The notes under the pieces are model-generated. The model did no database searches. It was not told the DNA's origin and saw only the letters and a program-made list of their open reading frames with translations. 64,000 bases of DNA from CAWCDJ01 sp963796485 (lineage in GTDB: Bacteria > Acidobacteriota > Terriglobia > Bryobacterales > Bryobacteraceae), in NCBI GenBank assembly GCA_963796485.1, contig CAWCLV010000012.1:1-64000 (forward strand), given 5' to 3'. A program made the translations under genes and the position numbers. This document shows, piece by piece, positions 7,316 through 15,392 of the stretch (within the stretch, counting starts at the first letter, position 1; the number at the start of each line of letters is the position of its first letter).

Positions 7316-9145
7316 TCAAAACCGCGTCGTCATCCCGAGCGTGAACATTGTGGCGCGGATATATGTCGGAAACCCGAGTGTCGGGTTGGAATCCAGCGCC
7401 TTGGGAGAACCCAGGTGCCATCCCGACCCGGAATAGTCGTAGTTGTAGCGGATGAAGTCGGCCTTGAAGATGAACCGGCTGTTGATGCGGTGCGTCAGGT
7501 ATGTCTCGAACACATTGCCCCGTGTGTCGGTCTTCGGCGCAATGATGTCATCCGCTGCCTGGGCGAAGTTGAACCAGTATTGACTGCCATGATTGAATTC
7601 AAAGCCGATCTTGGTCCTCTCATCATCAGGCAGGTTCCAGCGCAGCCCTCCCAGAAACATGTATCCGGAGTGGTTCACCGGCGTCTCGAATGGGTCCGAG
7701 AGAAGTCCGCCAAATGGGGTTGTCGTGCCGTTCGGACGCGTGGCTGACAGATTGCCGCTGGTGTAGAAATCCATGGACCGTGCCTTATGGGTTACATTCA
7801 CGCCAAAGAGGTGGATCCCGCCCAGGTTCGCCGAAGGTGTATACCGCATCACTACAGGAGCGTTGACGGGATCGCCGGTGAGCGGATTGACCGTTAGCAC
7901 CACCGAACCATCGAAACCGTCCGTGACATTGAAAGCGTGAGCATAGGTGGCTTGCACCAGCGTGTCTTCGGTATTCCAAAGGTCCAGATTGGCGCCCAGG
8001 AAATGGCTGTCTTTCAGCCGGTCCTGCGGCATCTTCAGCAGATTGCCGTTGCCCCAGCCGGATTCATACCCCAGGCCCCAGCATAGCCGCCAGATCATCT
8101 TGTCGGACAACTTGTACCCCACGGTGATTCCGTCGAACTGATAGTCAATCAGCGATCCCGACGGCGTTCCGCCTCGCAGCTCGTCCTGGCGGTAATTCAT
8201 GGGGGGCCCGCCGGTAGAAGGACGCCGGCCGATGGAGAGATACAGATTCGAGCCGCCGATATTATTCCAGCTGAAAAACGCCCTTTCAACGCGCATCTGG
8301 TCGGAATTCGGCACGCCTCCGGTTGTGCCATCCACGTTCATCGATGTTGGCTGGCCGTCAAAGACCTGGACGCCGGTTGAATCTCCGAAAACCTTGTACA
8401 TACCCAGCCGGCCGCTGAAGGAAACGTTGTCGGATACCTTGGCGTCGAAATTCAGCCTGAGGCGGTTGGTAAACATCGCGTCGTTGTTGTTGTTGTAAGC
8501 AGGGGTAAAGGTCGATGGCATCAGCATCCCGAATAGCTGCTGCTGCATCGCGGCGGGGAATGAGGCCATCCCCTGCTTTAGCTGGTTGAATGTCAGATTA
8601 TTTGTGAACTGTAGATAGTTCGCATAATTGGAGCTGACCGTATTGTTGATCTCGCTGAGACTTGCAGGCGGCCGGCCCAGGATGGGCATCGCGAACATAG
8701 TCTTGACGAGGAGGTTTTGCAGTTGCATTCCGTCGAAATGCGAAGGTACCGTGCCGATGATGCTGTGGCCCTCGAACCGGTAGTCTCCGCTGAAGCGCAA
8801 GCGGTCCAGCGCCTGTCCGCGCTCTGTCTCAGACACCCGCTGGTCAAGTTCCTTCAGTGATTGCGCAACCTCGCTGGGCGCCGGCTCGGGTTGCTTGGGC
8901 TGTTGCGCCTGCTGTTCCCTGGTCTTCAATTTTTCTTCCAGGGCAGCGACTTCCTGCTTCAACTTGTCCAGTTCCTGTTGCAACCCTTCGGTAGTGGCTA
9001 CCGCGGGGGTCGCGGGTACGGCGGCCGGCCCGGCCTTGGCGGTGGTCTCGTCAGGTGGTAGGGCGGCATCTATACCCGCGCCCCATGCCGACCCGGCCGG
9101 TTGCGCCAGGATGAGCAGTGATAAGAGAAAAGCGGTTCTACACAT
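7316..9145 (-). CDS. Outer-membrane beta-barrel protein with N-terminal coiled coil (DUF3373-like)
   Basis: The protein has 609 residues. After a signal peptide (about residues 1-24) comes a Pro/Ala-rich linker, a heptad-type coiled coil (TEGLQQELDKLKQEVAALEE and on to about 115), then a long series of alternating aromatic/hydrophobic beta strands ending in TLGMTTRF. The terminal phenylalanine is typical of barrels folded by the BAM complex. The layout resembles the DUF3373 group, which I recall occurring near multiheme cytochromes; that family name is from memory. I chose ATG 9145 (GAGG 9 nt upstream) over TTG 9151. It is first in the cytochrome cluster and is a candidate conduit or porin for the adjacent cytochromes. 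Confidence 0.75.
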   Translation of the reverse strand: MCRTAFLLSLLILAQPAGSAWGAGIDAALPPDETTAKAGPAAVPATPAVATTEGLQQELDKLKQEVAALEEKLKTREQQAQQPKQPEPAPSEVAQSLKELDQRVSETERGQALDRLRFSGDYRFEGHSIIGTVPSHFDGMQLQNLLVKTMFAMPILGRPPASLSEINNTVSSNYANYLQFTNNLTFNQLKQGMASFPAAMQQQLFGMLMPSTFTPAYNNNNDAMFTNRLRLNFDAKVSDNVSFSGRLGMYKVFGDSTGVQVFDGQPTSMNVDGTTGGVPNSDQMRVERAFFSWNNIGGSNLYLSIGRRPSTGGPPMNYRQDELRGGTPSGSLIDYQFDGITVGYKLSDKMIWRLCWGLGYESGWGNGNLLKMPQDRLKDSHFLGANLDLWNTEDTLVQATYAHAFNVTDGFDGSVVLTVNPLTGDPVNAPVVMRYTPSANLGGIHLFGVNVTHKARSMDFYTSGNLSATRPNGTTTPFGGLLSDPFETPVNHSGYMFLGGLRWNLPDDERTKIGFEFNHGSQYWFNFAQAADDIIAPKTDTRGNVFETYLTHRINSRFIFKADFIRYNYDYSGSGWHLGSPKALDSNPTLGFPTYIRATMFTLGMTTRF

Positions 9146-9198
9146 GACCAATAACCTCGGCTGGATAGTATCAGATCTTAAATTCTGAAATCAAGCAA

Positions 9199-9214
9199 TT
9201 GCGCAATTGCGCAA
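9199..9214. promoter_or_regulatory. Perfect 16-bp palindrome upstream of the cytochrome cluster
   Basis: TTGCGCAATTGCGCAA is self-complementary and sits inside an 8-bp tandem repeat (CAATTGCG twice, from 9196). It lies about 54 bp before the ATG of the barrel gene, where a promoter is expected. It may be an operator for the ArsR regulator at the end of the cluster. Confidence 0.6.
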
Positions 9215-9598
9215 GTGTCAAGAGATTTCCACATTTGACATGTCGAAGTTCGCGTCATGCTGTGCAAAACCGGTTAGGAAGATAGCGGCAGAATGGCACG
9301 GCCAAGCCGGCCTTGACCACTTGAGCCGGAACGCTGTTGTACGGCGGCGGAATGCATCGGTATTCGAAATCGAACCCGGTGCGGCGCATGCCGGGTTCGT
9401 GGTCGATCATGATCCGGTAATCGTAGCCGCGTCGGTTCGCGCGGGAAGATCGCCGAAGGAAGGGAGACCGCCGCTATCGGCCCACGGTGCGCCGGCCGCT
9501 CACCGTTTCAGCCAGGGCCGAACTGCGGAGCGGACTGCAGACAGCAGGCAACACGGACGGGCCGGCGGACGGCATCCTGACCGGCATGGAATCGGTGG
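9215..9598. other. Intergenic stretch with an unrecognised minus-strand open fragment
   Basis: Between the barrel promoter and the methyltransferase there is no gene I can name. On the minus strand a stop-bounded frame (9258-9473, 72 codons) contains GYDYRIMIDHEPGMRRTGFD then FEYRCIPPPYNSVPAQVVK. Its amino-acid use looks protein-like, but it has no convincing start or ribosome-binding site. It may be a degraded gene end. No hairpin terminator was seen. Confidence 0.3.
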
Positions 9599-10189
9599 CT
9601 ACTCCGCCGAGGCAATCAGCAAATAGCTGTAGGGGCCCAGCAGGCCGGAGCTTACGTTCCGCCACCCGGCACCGCTGAGCGTTGCTTCCGCCCGATCGGC
9701 GGCAACGCGATGATCCAGGGGCGGTCCGGGCGGGTATGTCACGTCGTTGCGCCAATCCAGGATCGCGATCCGCCCGCCAGGGCGCAAGATGCGGCGCATT
9801 TCCGCGAGGACCGCATTTCGGTCGTCCAGTTCGTGCCAGAGATTCGCCAGGAACGCCAGGTCGCAAACACCATCCGGAAGACCGGTATGGGCGGCGTCGC
9901 CTTCGTGCAGGCGAATGTTTTCCGAAGAACTCTCCCGCTTTAGCTTCTCTTCCAGGAAACGGAGCATCTCGGGCTGCAGATCGATAGCCCACACCGCACC
10001 GGTCTGGTCCACGGCACGGGAGAACGGGAGGGCAAAGAATCCGGTCCCGGCGCCGATATCCGCAACTACCATTCCGGGTGTTACGCCCAACCGCTCGATG
10101 ACCTCGCCTGGAGGCATCCAGATTAACCGTTGCGGATCGTCGAGGCGATGCGCCTTGCTTGGTTCGAAGGTTCTTTGGTTCATAGTCAT
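9599..10189 (-). CDS. Class I SAM-dependent methyltransferase (UbiE-like)
   Basis: This 196-residue protein has a Rossmann methyltransferase core: motif I is VVADIGAGTGFFALPF, followed by an acidic residue in AIDLQPEM, HEGDAAHTGLPDG, and LRPGGRIAILDW as the post-motif. I chose MTMNQRTFEPS at 10189 as start; the longer reading to 10342 has Cys/Arg-rich, non-protein-like sequence. The substrate is unknown. Small enzymes of this shape with an SKAHRLDDPQR-like entry are often arsenite or quinone-type methyltransferases, but no arsenic-binding cysteine set is present here. Confidence 0.8.
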   Translation of the reverse strand: MTMNQRTFEPSKAHRLDDPQRLIWMPPGEVIERLGVTPGMVVADIGAGTGFFALPFSRAVDQTGAVWAIDLQPEMLRFLEEKLKRESSSENIRLHEGDAAHTGLPDGVCDLAFLANLWHELDDRNAVLAEMRRILRPGGRIAILDWRNDVTYPPGPPLDHRVAADRAEATLSGAGWRNVSSGLLGPYSYLLIASAE

Positions 10190-10229
10190 GGAGAGTGTCT
10201 GGAGGTCAACCGGCCGTGGTTTCGGGCCC

Positions 10230-10373
10230 TCAAGTGGATCGGCTTGGCCCGAACGAGTTGCACTGGCAGGCTGCAAACATCCACAGCAGCGGGCCGCGAC
10301 CGGCATCCCGCATCCCGCGCGGCATTTCAAATCGCATGCCACACTTCCGGCAGCGATACTCGTAGACAGGCAT
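10230..10373 (-). CDS. Short FmdB-like zinc-ribbon protein, probably truncated or frameshifted
   Basis: The 47-residue frame begins MPVYEYRCRKCGMRFE, the canonical start of FmdB-family zinc ribbons (first CxxC pair). Instead of the expected second CPxCG it continues with GPLLWMFAACQCNSFG, giving only a CQC pair. Either the second knuckle is degenerate or an indel has changed the frame. It is on the same strand as, and just upstream of, the methyltransferase. Treat it as a remnant unless expression shows otherwise. Confidence 0.35.
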   Translation of the reverse strand: MPVYEYRCRKCGMRFEMPRGMRDAGRGPLLWMFAACQCNSFGPSRST

Positions 10374-10584
10374 GGGACTTCCGAATAACAGGATGCAACA
10401 TCGGCCGCCGGGTGACAATCCCGCGATTCCCGTTTCTCCGCACTTTAGAGGGAGAGCGGGCGGGGCCGCGCTTTTCCGCACCGGCCCGGCATCGGATCCG
10501 GCCTCCAGCATACCCACCGCAGCGGCTCTGCGCGTTACAGGACACGCGCCGTGCCGCGCGGCGAGCAAAACTAAAGGCGTCGCT

Positions 10585-11556
10585 ATGCCGAATCCGATAA
10601 CCCGTTTTCACAACGTAAGCCGCCGCCGCCTGCTGGCCTGGGGGGGAGGCGTGGCCGGCGGCTGGATGGCCCGTACGGCGGCCGGAGCGCAGTCTGGCGC
10701 CAATCGCGTCGGAAAGGCGGATGCGAGGATCCCGGCGAGCGGGCTCGCCAAAGTCGAATCGATCCTCCAGGCCCAGGGCAAAATGACCCACGGCCTGCTC
10801 TCGATAGAAATCGAGCGGAGCGACATTACAAATGTCACCCTGCACGGTGTTCCGATCAAGCCGGCGTTCCAGATCAACGGAGACATTTTCTTTCAGCCAC
10901 TGGGAAACGGCCGGGCCGTGATGAATGCCGACCTGGCGTTCAAGCCGGACGAACTCGACCCGTTCGTCGACCAGCTTGTGGCGCACGACATCGTGTTCCA
11001 GGCCGAGCACCAGCATCTGTACGACTTCTCGCCCATGGTCTGGTTCATTCACTTCCGCGCGGCGGGCGACCCCGAGCAGATCGCGCACGGCATCAAGGCC
11101 GGCCTGAATGTTACATCGACGCCGTTCCCGCAGACCCTGCCGGCCAATCCCACGACGCCCCTGCCCGCGAAGGAACTCGGCAGGATTCTGGGTGCGTCTC
11201 CGGACCTCGGGAACGACGGCGTTGTCAACTTCGACGTGCCACGCAAAGAGCCGATCACCCTCGGAGGCATTCAGGTCAGCCCTTACCTGAACATCGCCGC
11301 GCCCATCGCTTTTCAGCCTCACGGGGGCGGTGAAGACGCGGCCGCGGTGGTGGACTTCGCGATGCTCGCCTCCGAGGTGATGCCCGTAACCAAGGCCATG
11401 CGAGCCAAGGGCTGGGACGTCGGGTGTCTCTATAACCAGGAGACCGACGAGCATCCGCAGCTCTACTTCTCGCACCAGTTCAAGACCGGGAACGCGACGC
11501 AGTTGGCTCAGGAAATTCGCGCCGGGCTGAACCTGACGAATTCCAAGCTCACGTAA
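10585..11556 (+). CDS. DUF1259 (LppY/LpqO-like) exported protein
   Basis: The protein has 323 residues. The N-terminus carries a twin-arginine-type signal (VSRRRLLAWGGGVAGGWMA), so it is probably exported folded. Two similar halves follow: first about 50-170 with KMTHGLLSIEIERSDITNVT and AFQINGDIFFQPLG, then about 195-310 with NDGVVNFDVPRKEPITLGG and PIAFQPHGGGEDAAA. This is the tandem layout of DUF1259 proteins of unknown biochemical role. I start at ATG 10585; the reading further upstream is low-complexity and antisense to the zinc-ribbon fragment. It is monocistronic as far as can be seen. Confidence 0.75.
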   Translation: MPNPITRFHNVSRRRLLAWGGGVAGGWMARTAAGAQSGANRVGKADARIPASGLAKVESILQAQGKMTHGLLSIEIERSDITNVTLHGVPIKPAFQINGDIFFQPLGNGRAVMNADLAFKPDELDPFVDQLVAHDIVFQAEHQHLYDFSPMVWFIHFRAAGDPEQIAHGIKAGLNVTSTPFPQTLPANPTTPLPAKELGRILGASPDLGNDGVVNFDVPRKEPITLGGIQVSPYLNIAAPIAFQPHGGGEDAAAVVDFAMLASEVMPVTKAMRAKGWDVGCLYNQETDEHPQLYFSHQFKTGNATQLAQEIRAGLNLTNSKLT

Positions 11557-12049
11557 GCAGTGTAAGTCACCTTCGCAATCCCGCTGCCCCGGGCCTGGCG
11601 CCGAGGTATCGCCGCTGATCGTCCGCAGGCAGCAGGCGTTCACCGGTCGGAAGGCGGAACGGATCGCGTGAACTGTTCGAGACGAGGTCATCCTACGGGA
11701 TGCCGGGTTTCGGCCACAACTCTGGGGCGGGAATATGTTGGATGCAGGACCGCGTGCTCTCTCACAACCGGATCGTCAGTTTGTGGCTCGAAAAGAGCGT
11801 CCGCAATTCGCTCGATCCGAGCCATCCCGCGGCCATCGGTTTCGCCCCGATGTCGCCCGCCGCCGCACGGGTTTCTGCGCTCGACCCAACTGATATCGAC
11901 GCCACGCTGCGGCCCGCCCCTGGCTGTCAGCCCAGTGTTGTATGAGAACGCTGCTCCCACCGGGCCGGAACCTTAATCTGCAGAGGGAAACCGTTCGCAA
12001 GGCGATGGCGAAGGTTCGAGGGGGGCATACTTCTGGGCATACCACAAGC
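11557..12049. other. Intergenic stretch without a supportable gene
   Basis: About 490 bp between the DUF1259 gene and the tRNA terminator. Open frames exist on both strands (for example 11700-11945 on +), but none has a recognisable domain, a good ribosome-binding site or a natural start context. I see no repeat or RNA motif in it. Confidence 0.5.
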
Positions 12050-12082
12050 AAAACGGCCTCGGGCGATTAACCCGAGGCCGCT
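12050..12082 (-). terminator. Intrinsic terminator downstream of tRNA-Pro
   Basis: Read on the minus strand, CGGCCTCGGG pairs with CCCGAGGCCG (12071-12080 with 12054-12063) around the loop TTAATCG and runs into a T-rich stretch (TTTTGCTTG). The 10-bp stem is perfect. It lies about 30 bp beyond the tRNA 3' end. Confidence 0.85.
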
Positions 12083-12110
12083 TTAAATCCTTGAAATTAT
12101 TGCAGATAAA

Positions 12111-12188
12111 TGGTCGGGGCGAGTGGATTCGAACCACCGACCTCCTGGTCCCGAACCAGGCGCTCTAGCCAGGCTGAGCCACGCCCCG
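12111..12188 (-). tRNA. tRNA-Pro (anticodon CGG), CCA encoded
   Basis: Minus-strand cloverleaf with acceptor stem CGGGGCG/CGCCCCG, anticodon arm CCTGG-TTCGGGA-CCAGG giving anticodon CGG (codon CCG), T-arm with GGTTCGAATCC, discriminator A and a genome-encoded CCA (12111-12113). A strong terminator follows, so it is a single-tRNA unit. Confidence 0.96.
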
Positions 12189-12246
12189 ATCTTCTTTAGT
12201 TTAATCCGTCACACCCCTCCGACACAAGCGCGGTAACATCGGAATC

Positions 12247-13572
12247 GTGCGAGACGTGAGCAAGTTGCGGGGACTTCCGGCTGTGCACCTCGTCGTCGAG
12301 CGGATCGGGGCCGACGCCGGCAGGTTCCCGCACAACCTCGTCGTCGCCGAGACGCGGCGCGTTCTCGACCGGATGCGGGCGGAGATCCTGGCGGGCGGCG
12401 GCAACGGGGCTTCGGCCGAAACGCGGGTGAACGAAGCGCTCTCAGCACTCGCCGAACCCTCGCTGCGACGCGTCCTCAACGCCACGGGGGTCGTGCTTCA
12501 CACCAACCTGGGACGCGCGCCTCTGGCGAACCAAACGATCCCCGGCGGCTACTCCAACCTCGAATACGACCTGGCGGCCGGCCGGCGCGGGAAGCGCGAC
12601 GTACACATTTCCGCGCTGCTGGAACGATTGCTCGGGGCGCCGGGGATCGCCATCAACAACAATGCTGCCGCGGTCTTTCTGGCACTCAATGAACTGGCTG
12701 CCGGCAGCGAGGTGGTGGTCTCGCGGGGAGAACTCATCGAAATCGGCGACGGGTTCCGGATCCCCGAGATCATGACGCGCTCCGGCGCCGTCCTGCGCGA
12801 AGTCGGGACCACGAACCGCACCCACATCGACGATTACCGCGCAGCGATCGGGGAACGGACACGGCTGCTGATGCGGGTCCACCGCAGCAACTTCCGCATC
12901 GAGGGATTCACCGCAGCGCCCACGTTGGGAGAACTGGCCGCACTCGGACGCGAACGCGGCATTCCGGTCTACGAGGACCTGGGCAGCGGTTGCGTAACGG
13001 ATCTGCGGGCTTTCGGCATAGACGAGCCGCTCGTTTCGGAGAGCCTCGACGCCGGTGTGGATCTGGTTTCGTTCAGCGGCGACAAGCTCCTGGGTGGACC
13101 GCAGGCCGGAATTCTGGCGGGGAAGCCGGAAATCGTCGCGCGGTTGCGGCGCAACCCGCTGTTCCGCGCACTCCGCCTCGACAAGCTGATCTACCAGGTG
13201 CTCGAAACGACGCTCCGCGACCTGCTGCTGGAGAATTGGGAGCGCGTGCCGGCGCTGGCAATGATCCGGCAATGCGCAGACGATATCTGCCGCCGTGCCG
13301 AAGCACTGCTCAAGCGCTGCCCGGAGTTGCGAGGCGAGCTCCTGCCGGGGCACTCCGTTATCGGCGGAGGATCGACGCCCCAGCAGTCGCTGGCGACCTG
13401 GGTGATCGCCCTGCAAACGAAGGATGCGGTGCAAACCGAACTGCGGCTGCGCAAGGGTGTGCCGCCTGTGATCGCGCGCATCGAAGAGCATCGCGTCCTC
13501 CTCGACCTGCGCACGGTGCTGCCCTCGGAAGAGGATGAACTGGCTGCCGCGGTGATCGCAGGAACGGTCTAA
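12247..13572 (+). CDS. selA: L-seryl-tRNA(Sec) selenium transferase
   Basis: This 441-residue PLP enzyme converts Ser-tRNA(Sec) to Sec-tRNA(Sec) using selenophosphate. Recognisable family segments are RRVLNATGVVLHTNLGRAPL near residue 80, INNNAAAVFLALNELA, VGTTNRTHIDDY, VYEDLGSG, and the PLP-lysine motif VSFSGDKLLGGPQAG near residue 282. A GTG start at 12247 fits the domain boundary and length. The 3' end overlaps efp (convergent) by 4 bp. selB, selD and tRNA-Sec are not in this window, so the rest of the selenocysteine system must lie elsewhere if it is functional. It is divergent from tRNA-Pro with about 58 bp between. Confidence 0.95.
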   Translation: MRDVSKLRGLPAVHLVVERIGADAGRFPHNLVVAETRRVLDRMRAEILAGGGNGASAETRVNEALSALAEPSLRRVLNATGVVLHTNLGRAPLANQTIPGGYSNLEYDLAAGRRGKRDVHISALLERLLGAPGIAINNNAAAVFLALNELAAGSEVVVSRGELIEIGDGFRIPEIMTRSGAVLREVGTTNRTHIDDYRAAIGERTRLLMRVHRSNFRIEGFTAAPTLGELAALGRERGIPVYEDLGSGCVTDLRAFGIDEPLVSESLDAGVDLVSFSGDKLLGGPQAGILAGKPEIVARLRRNPLFRALRLDKLIYQVLETTLRDLLLENWERVPALAMIRQCADDICRRAEALLKRCPELRGELLPGHSVIGGGSTPQQSLATWVIALQTKDAVQTELRLRKGVPPVIARIEEHRVLLDLRTVLPSEEDELAAAVIAGTV

Positions 13573-14126
13573 GCGCGTTCCTGGTAAGTGCCTTCCGCGG
13601 TGTTGACGCGGATCTTTTCGCCTTCCGTGATGAACGGCGGCACCTGGACGACCAGGCCGGTTTCGGTCTTCGCGGGTTTGGTGACGTTGGAAACGGTGGC
13701 GCCCTTCAAGCCGGGCTCGGTTTCGACGACGGTGAGGTCCACGGTCGCGGGGAGTTCCACGCCGATCGGCTTGCCTTCGTAGAATTCCACCGTGATCTTC
13801 AACTGCGAGATAAGGTACTGGGTGGCATCGCCCAGCAGGTCTTTCATGAGGTGCATCTGCTCGTAGGTTTCGGTGTTCATGAAGTAGTAGTATTCACCGT
13901 CGTCGTACAGATACTCCATCTGACGTTCTTCGAGCATCGCCTTCTCCACGCGGTCTTCGGAAGAGAAGCGGTGCTCGGTCATCGTCCCGCTGCGCAGGCT
14001 GCGCATCTTCGCCTGCACAAAGCCGCGCAGGTTGCCCGGCGTCCGGTGGTTCACGCTGAAAACCGAATACAGCTCGTTGTTGAACTTGATCACCATGCCC
14101 GGACGCAGTTGTGTTGCAGAAATCAT
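13569..14126 (-). CDS. efp: Elongation factor P
   Basis: This 185-residue protein has the three beta-barrel domains of EF-P, which relieves ribosome stalling at polyproline. It begins MISATQLRPGMVIKFNNELY and ends TEGEKIRVNTAEGTYQERA. The tip loop that carries the modified residue reads TPGNLRGFVQAK, so the position equivalent to E. coli Lys34 is Asn32, with Arg34 nearby. Lysine beta-lysylation as in E. coli is therefore not possible at this site. GAGGAG sits 5 nt before the ATG. An extended -10 promoter lies about 33 bp upstream. It overlaps selA tail-to-tail by 4 bp. Confidence 0.96.
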   Translation of the reverse strand: MISATQLRPGMVIKFNNELYSVFSVNHRTPGNLRGFVQAKMRSLRSGTMTEHRFSSEDRVEKAMLEERQMEYLYDDGEYYYFMNTETYEQMHLMKDLLGDATQYLISQLKITVEFYEGKPIGVELPATVDLTVVETEPGLKGATVSNVTKPAKTETGLVVQVPPFITEGEKIRVNTAEGTYQERA

Positions 14127-14158
14127 GAAACTCCTCAGTGTATGGTCTTGAAACTACT

Positions 14159-14167
14159 AGTATAGCA
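14159..14167 (-). promoter_or_regulatory. Extended -10 promoter of efp
   Basis: The minus strand reads TGCTATACT, an extended -10 (TGnTATAAT type). It would start transcription about 26 nt before the efp ATG and leave room for the GAGGAG site. The same surrounding string GGCCC(C)TTGCTAYACTAG occurs before the E1 gene at 17513-17521. Confidence 0.5.
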
Positions 14168-14173
14168 AGGGCC

Positions 14174-15373
14174 TCAGAACGGCTGAATCTCCTCGCGGAC
14201 CGGGTCGAAATCGATGCGCCGCTTCTGCATGTAAGAAATGTTGCCGAGGTGCGACGCCTGGGCGGAACGGTGCCCGATCAGCACATCGGCATTCGGCTGT
14301 TTCCGTGATTTGACGCACTCCAGGAAGTTCTCCACGTGGTCTGCATCGATATTGCTGAAAGCCTTGACCACGGTGGTTTCGGCGCCGCGCCCGACGGGCG
14401 TAAACTCGTACCGGCCGCGATCGATCCAGAGCCGGCCCTTGGTGCCGCAAAACTCCTGCGCCGCGCCCGTGATGCCGGGAACCAGCGTGGCTTCGAAGGT
14501 GGCGGTGAACTGAGTCGGGTACTCGAGCAGCACGTTGATGGTATCGGGAGCAGTGCGGCCGTCCTTATAGTTGTAGACGCCGCCGGCGGCCTGTGCGGAG
14601 AACGGAATGTCATCGCCCATGAACATGTGGACTACGTCGATCCAATGGGTGAACAGATCCGTGACCTGCCCGCCGCCGAAATCCAGGTAGGCGCGCCAGT
14701 TCCAATACTGCTGCGGGTCCCAATCGCGCCACTTCACCGGCCCCAGGAAGTGCGCCCAATCCAAATCCGCTGGCAGCGTTTGCAGCGAGGCCGGCGCTTT
14801 GCGGAGATGGTAGCCGTTGCCGTGCCACCATGTGCGCGCCAGCGTGATCTTGCCCAGTTTGCCGGTATCGATATACTCCTGCTTGGCCTGGATGTAATGC
14901 TTGCCCGAGCGCTGCTGCATGCCCACCTGGCAGACGCGCTTGTTGACGCGCGCCGCCTTGACGATTCGCGGCCCTTCTTCGATGGTCCGGGTCAGCGGCT
15001 TTTCGACGTAGACGTCCTTGCCGGCATTCAACGCGTCAACGGCGACTCCGGTATGCCAGTGATCGGGCACGCCGATCAGGGCCACATCCACTTCCTTGAG
15101 TTCGAGCAGTTTGCGGTGATCGCTGAACGTCTGGGCGTTGGGGGCCTGCTGCCTGGCCTTTTCGAGGTTGGTCCCCCAGATGTCGCACAGGGCCACGACG
15201 TCGACCGTACCGGTCTTGAGGAAGTTGCCCATGTCGTACCGGCCGCGGTCGCCGCAGCCGATGAGACCTAGCTGAACGCGGTCGTTCGCACCGAGAATTC
15301 GCGAATAGGAGAGCGCGCCGGCCGCGGTGACACCGCGCAGAAACGCCCGGCGGGGGACGTCGATTTCGGACAT
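14174..15373 (-). CDS. Gfo/Idh/MocA-family oxidoreductase, Tat-exported
   Basis: This 399-residue NAD(P)-dependent sugar-type dehydrogenase starts with a Tat-like leader (VPRRAFLRGVTAAGALSYS). It continues with a Rossmann fold (LGLIGCGDRGRYDM), DVVALCDIWGTN, GVPDHWHTG and the catalytic motif VYVEKPLTRT (EKP lysine). I chose ATG 15373; the upstream extension is read-through of the neighbouring E1 gene in another frame. The leader string ALSYSRILGANDR is shared with the paralogue at 62789-63967. It probably oxidises a sugar or sugar derivative in the periplasm; the substrate is unknown. It lies 19 bp after the E1 beta segment and may be co-transcribed with it. Confidence 0.88.
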   Translation of the reverse strand: MSEIDVPRRAFLRGVTAAGALSYSRILGANDRVQLGLIGCGDRGRYDMGNFLKTGTVDVVALCDIWGTNLEKARQQAPNAQTFSDHRKLLELKEVDVALIGVPDHWHTGVAVDALNAGKDVYVEKPLTRTIEEGPRIVKAARVNKRVCQVGMQQRSGKHYIQAKQEYIDTGKLGKITLARTWWHGNGYHLRKAPASLQTLPADLDWAHFLGPVKWRDWDPQQYWNWRAYLDFGGGQVTDLFTHWIDVVHMFMGDDIPFSAQAAGGVYNYKDGRTAPDTINVLLEYPTQFTATFEATLVPGITGAAQEFCGTKGRLWIDRGRYEFTPVGRGAETTVVKAFSNIDADHVENFLECVKSRKQPNADVLIGHRSAQASHLGNISYMQKRRIDFDPVREEIQPF

Positions 15374-15392
15374 ACGAAGATTATAAGGCCAT

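Noticed and set aside
10327..11691. 454-codon minus-strand frame over the DUF1259 gene
   Set aside because: Shadow frame; the plus-strand protein has a Tat leader and two matching domains.
11668..11976. Plus-strand frame of 102 codons in the gap before tRNA-Pro
   Set aside because: No ribosome-binding site, no domain, and Arg/Ser/Pro-rich composition typical of noncoding GC-rich DNA.
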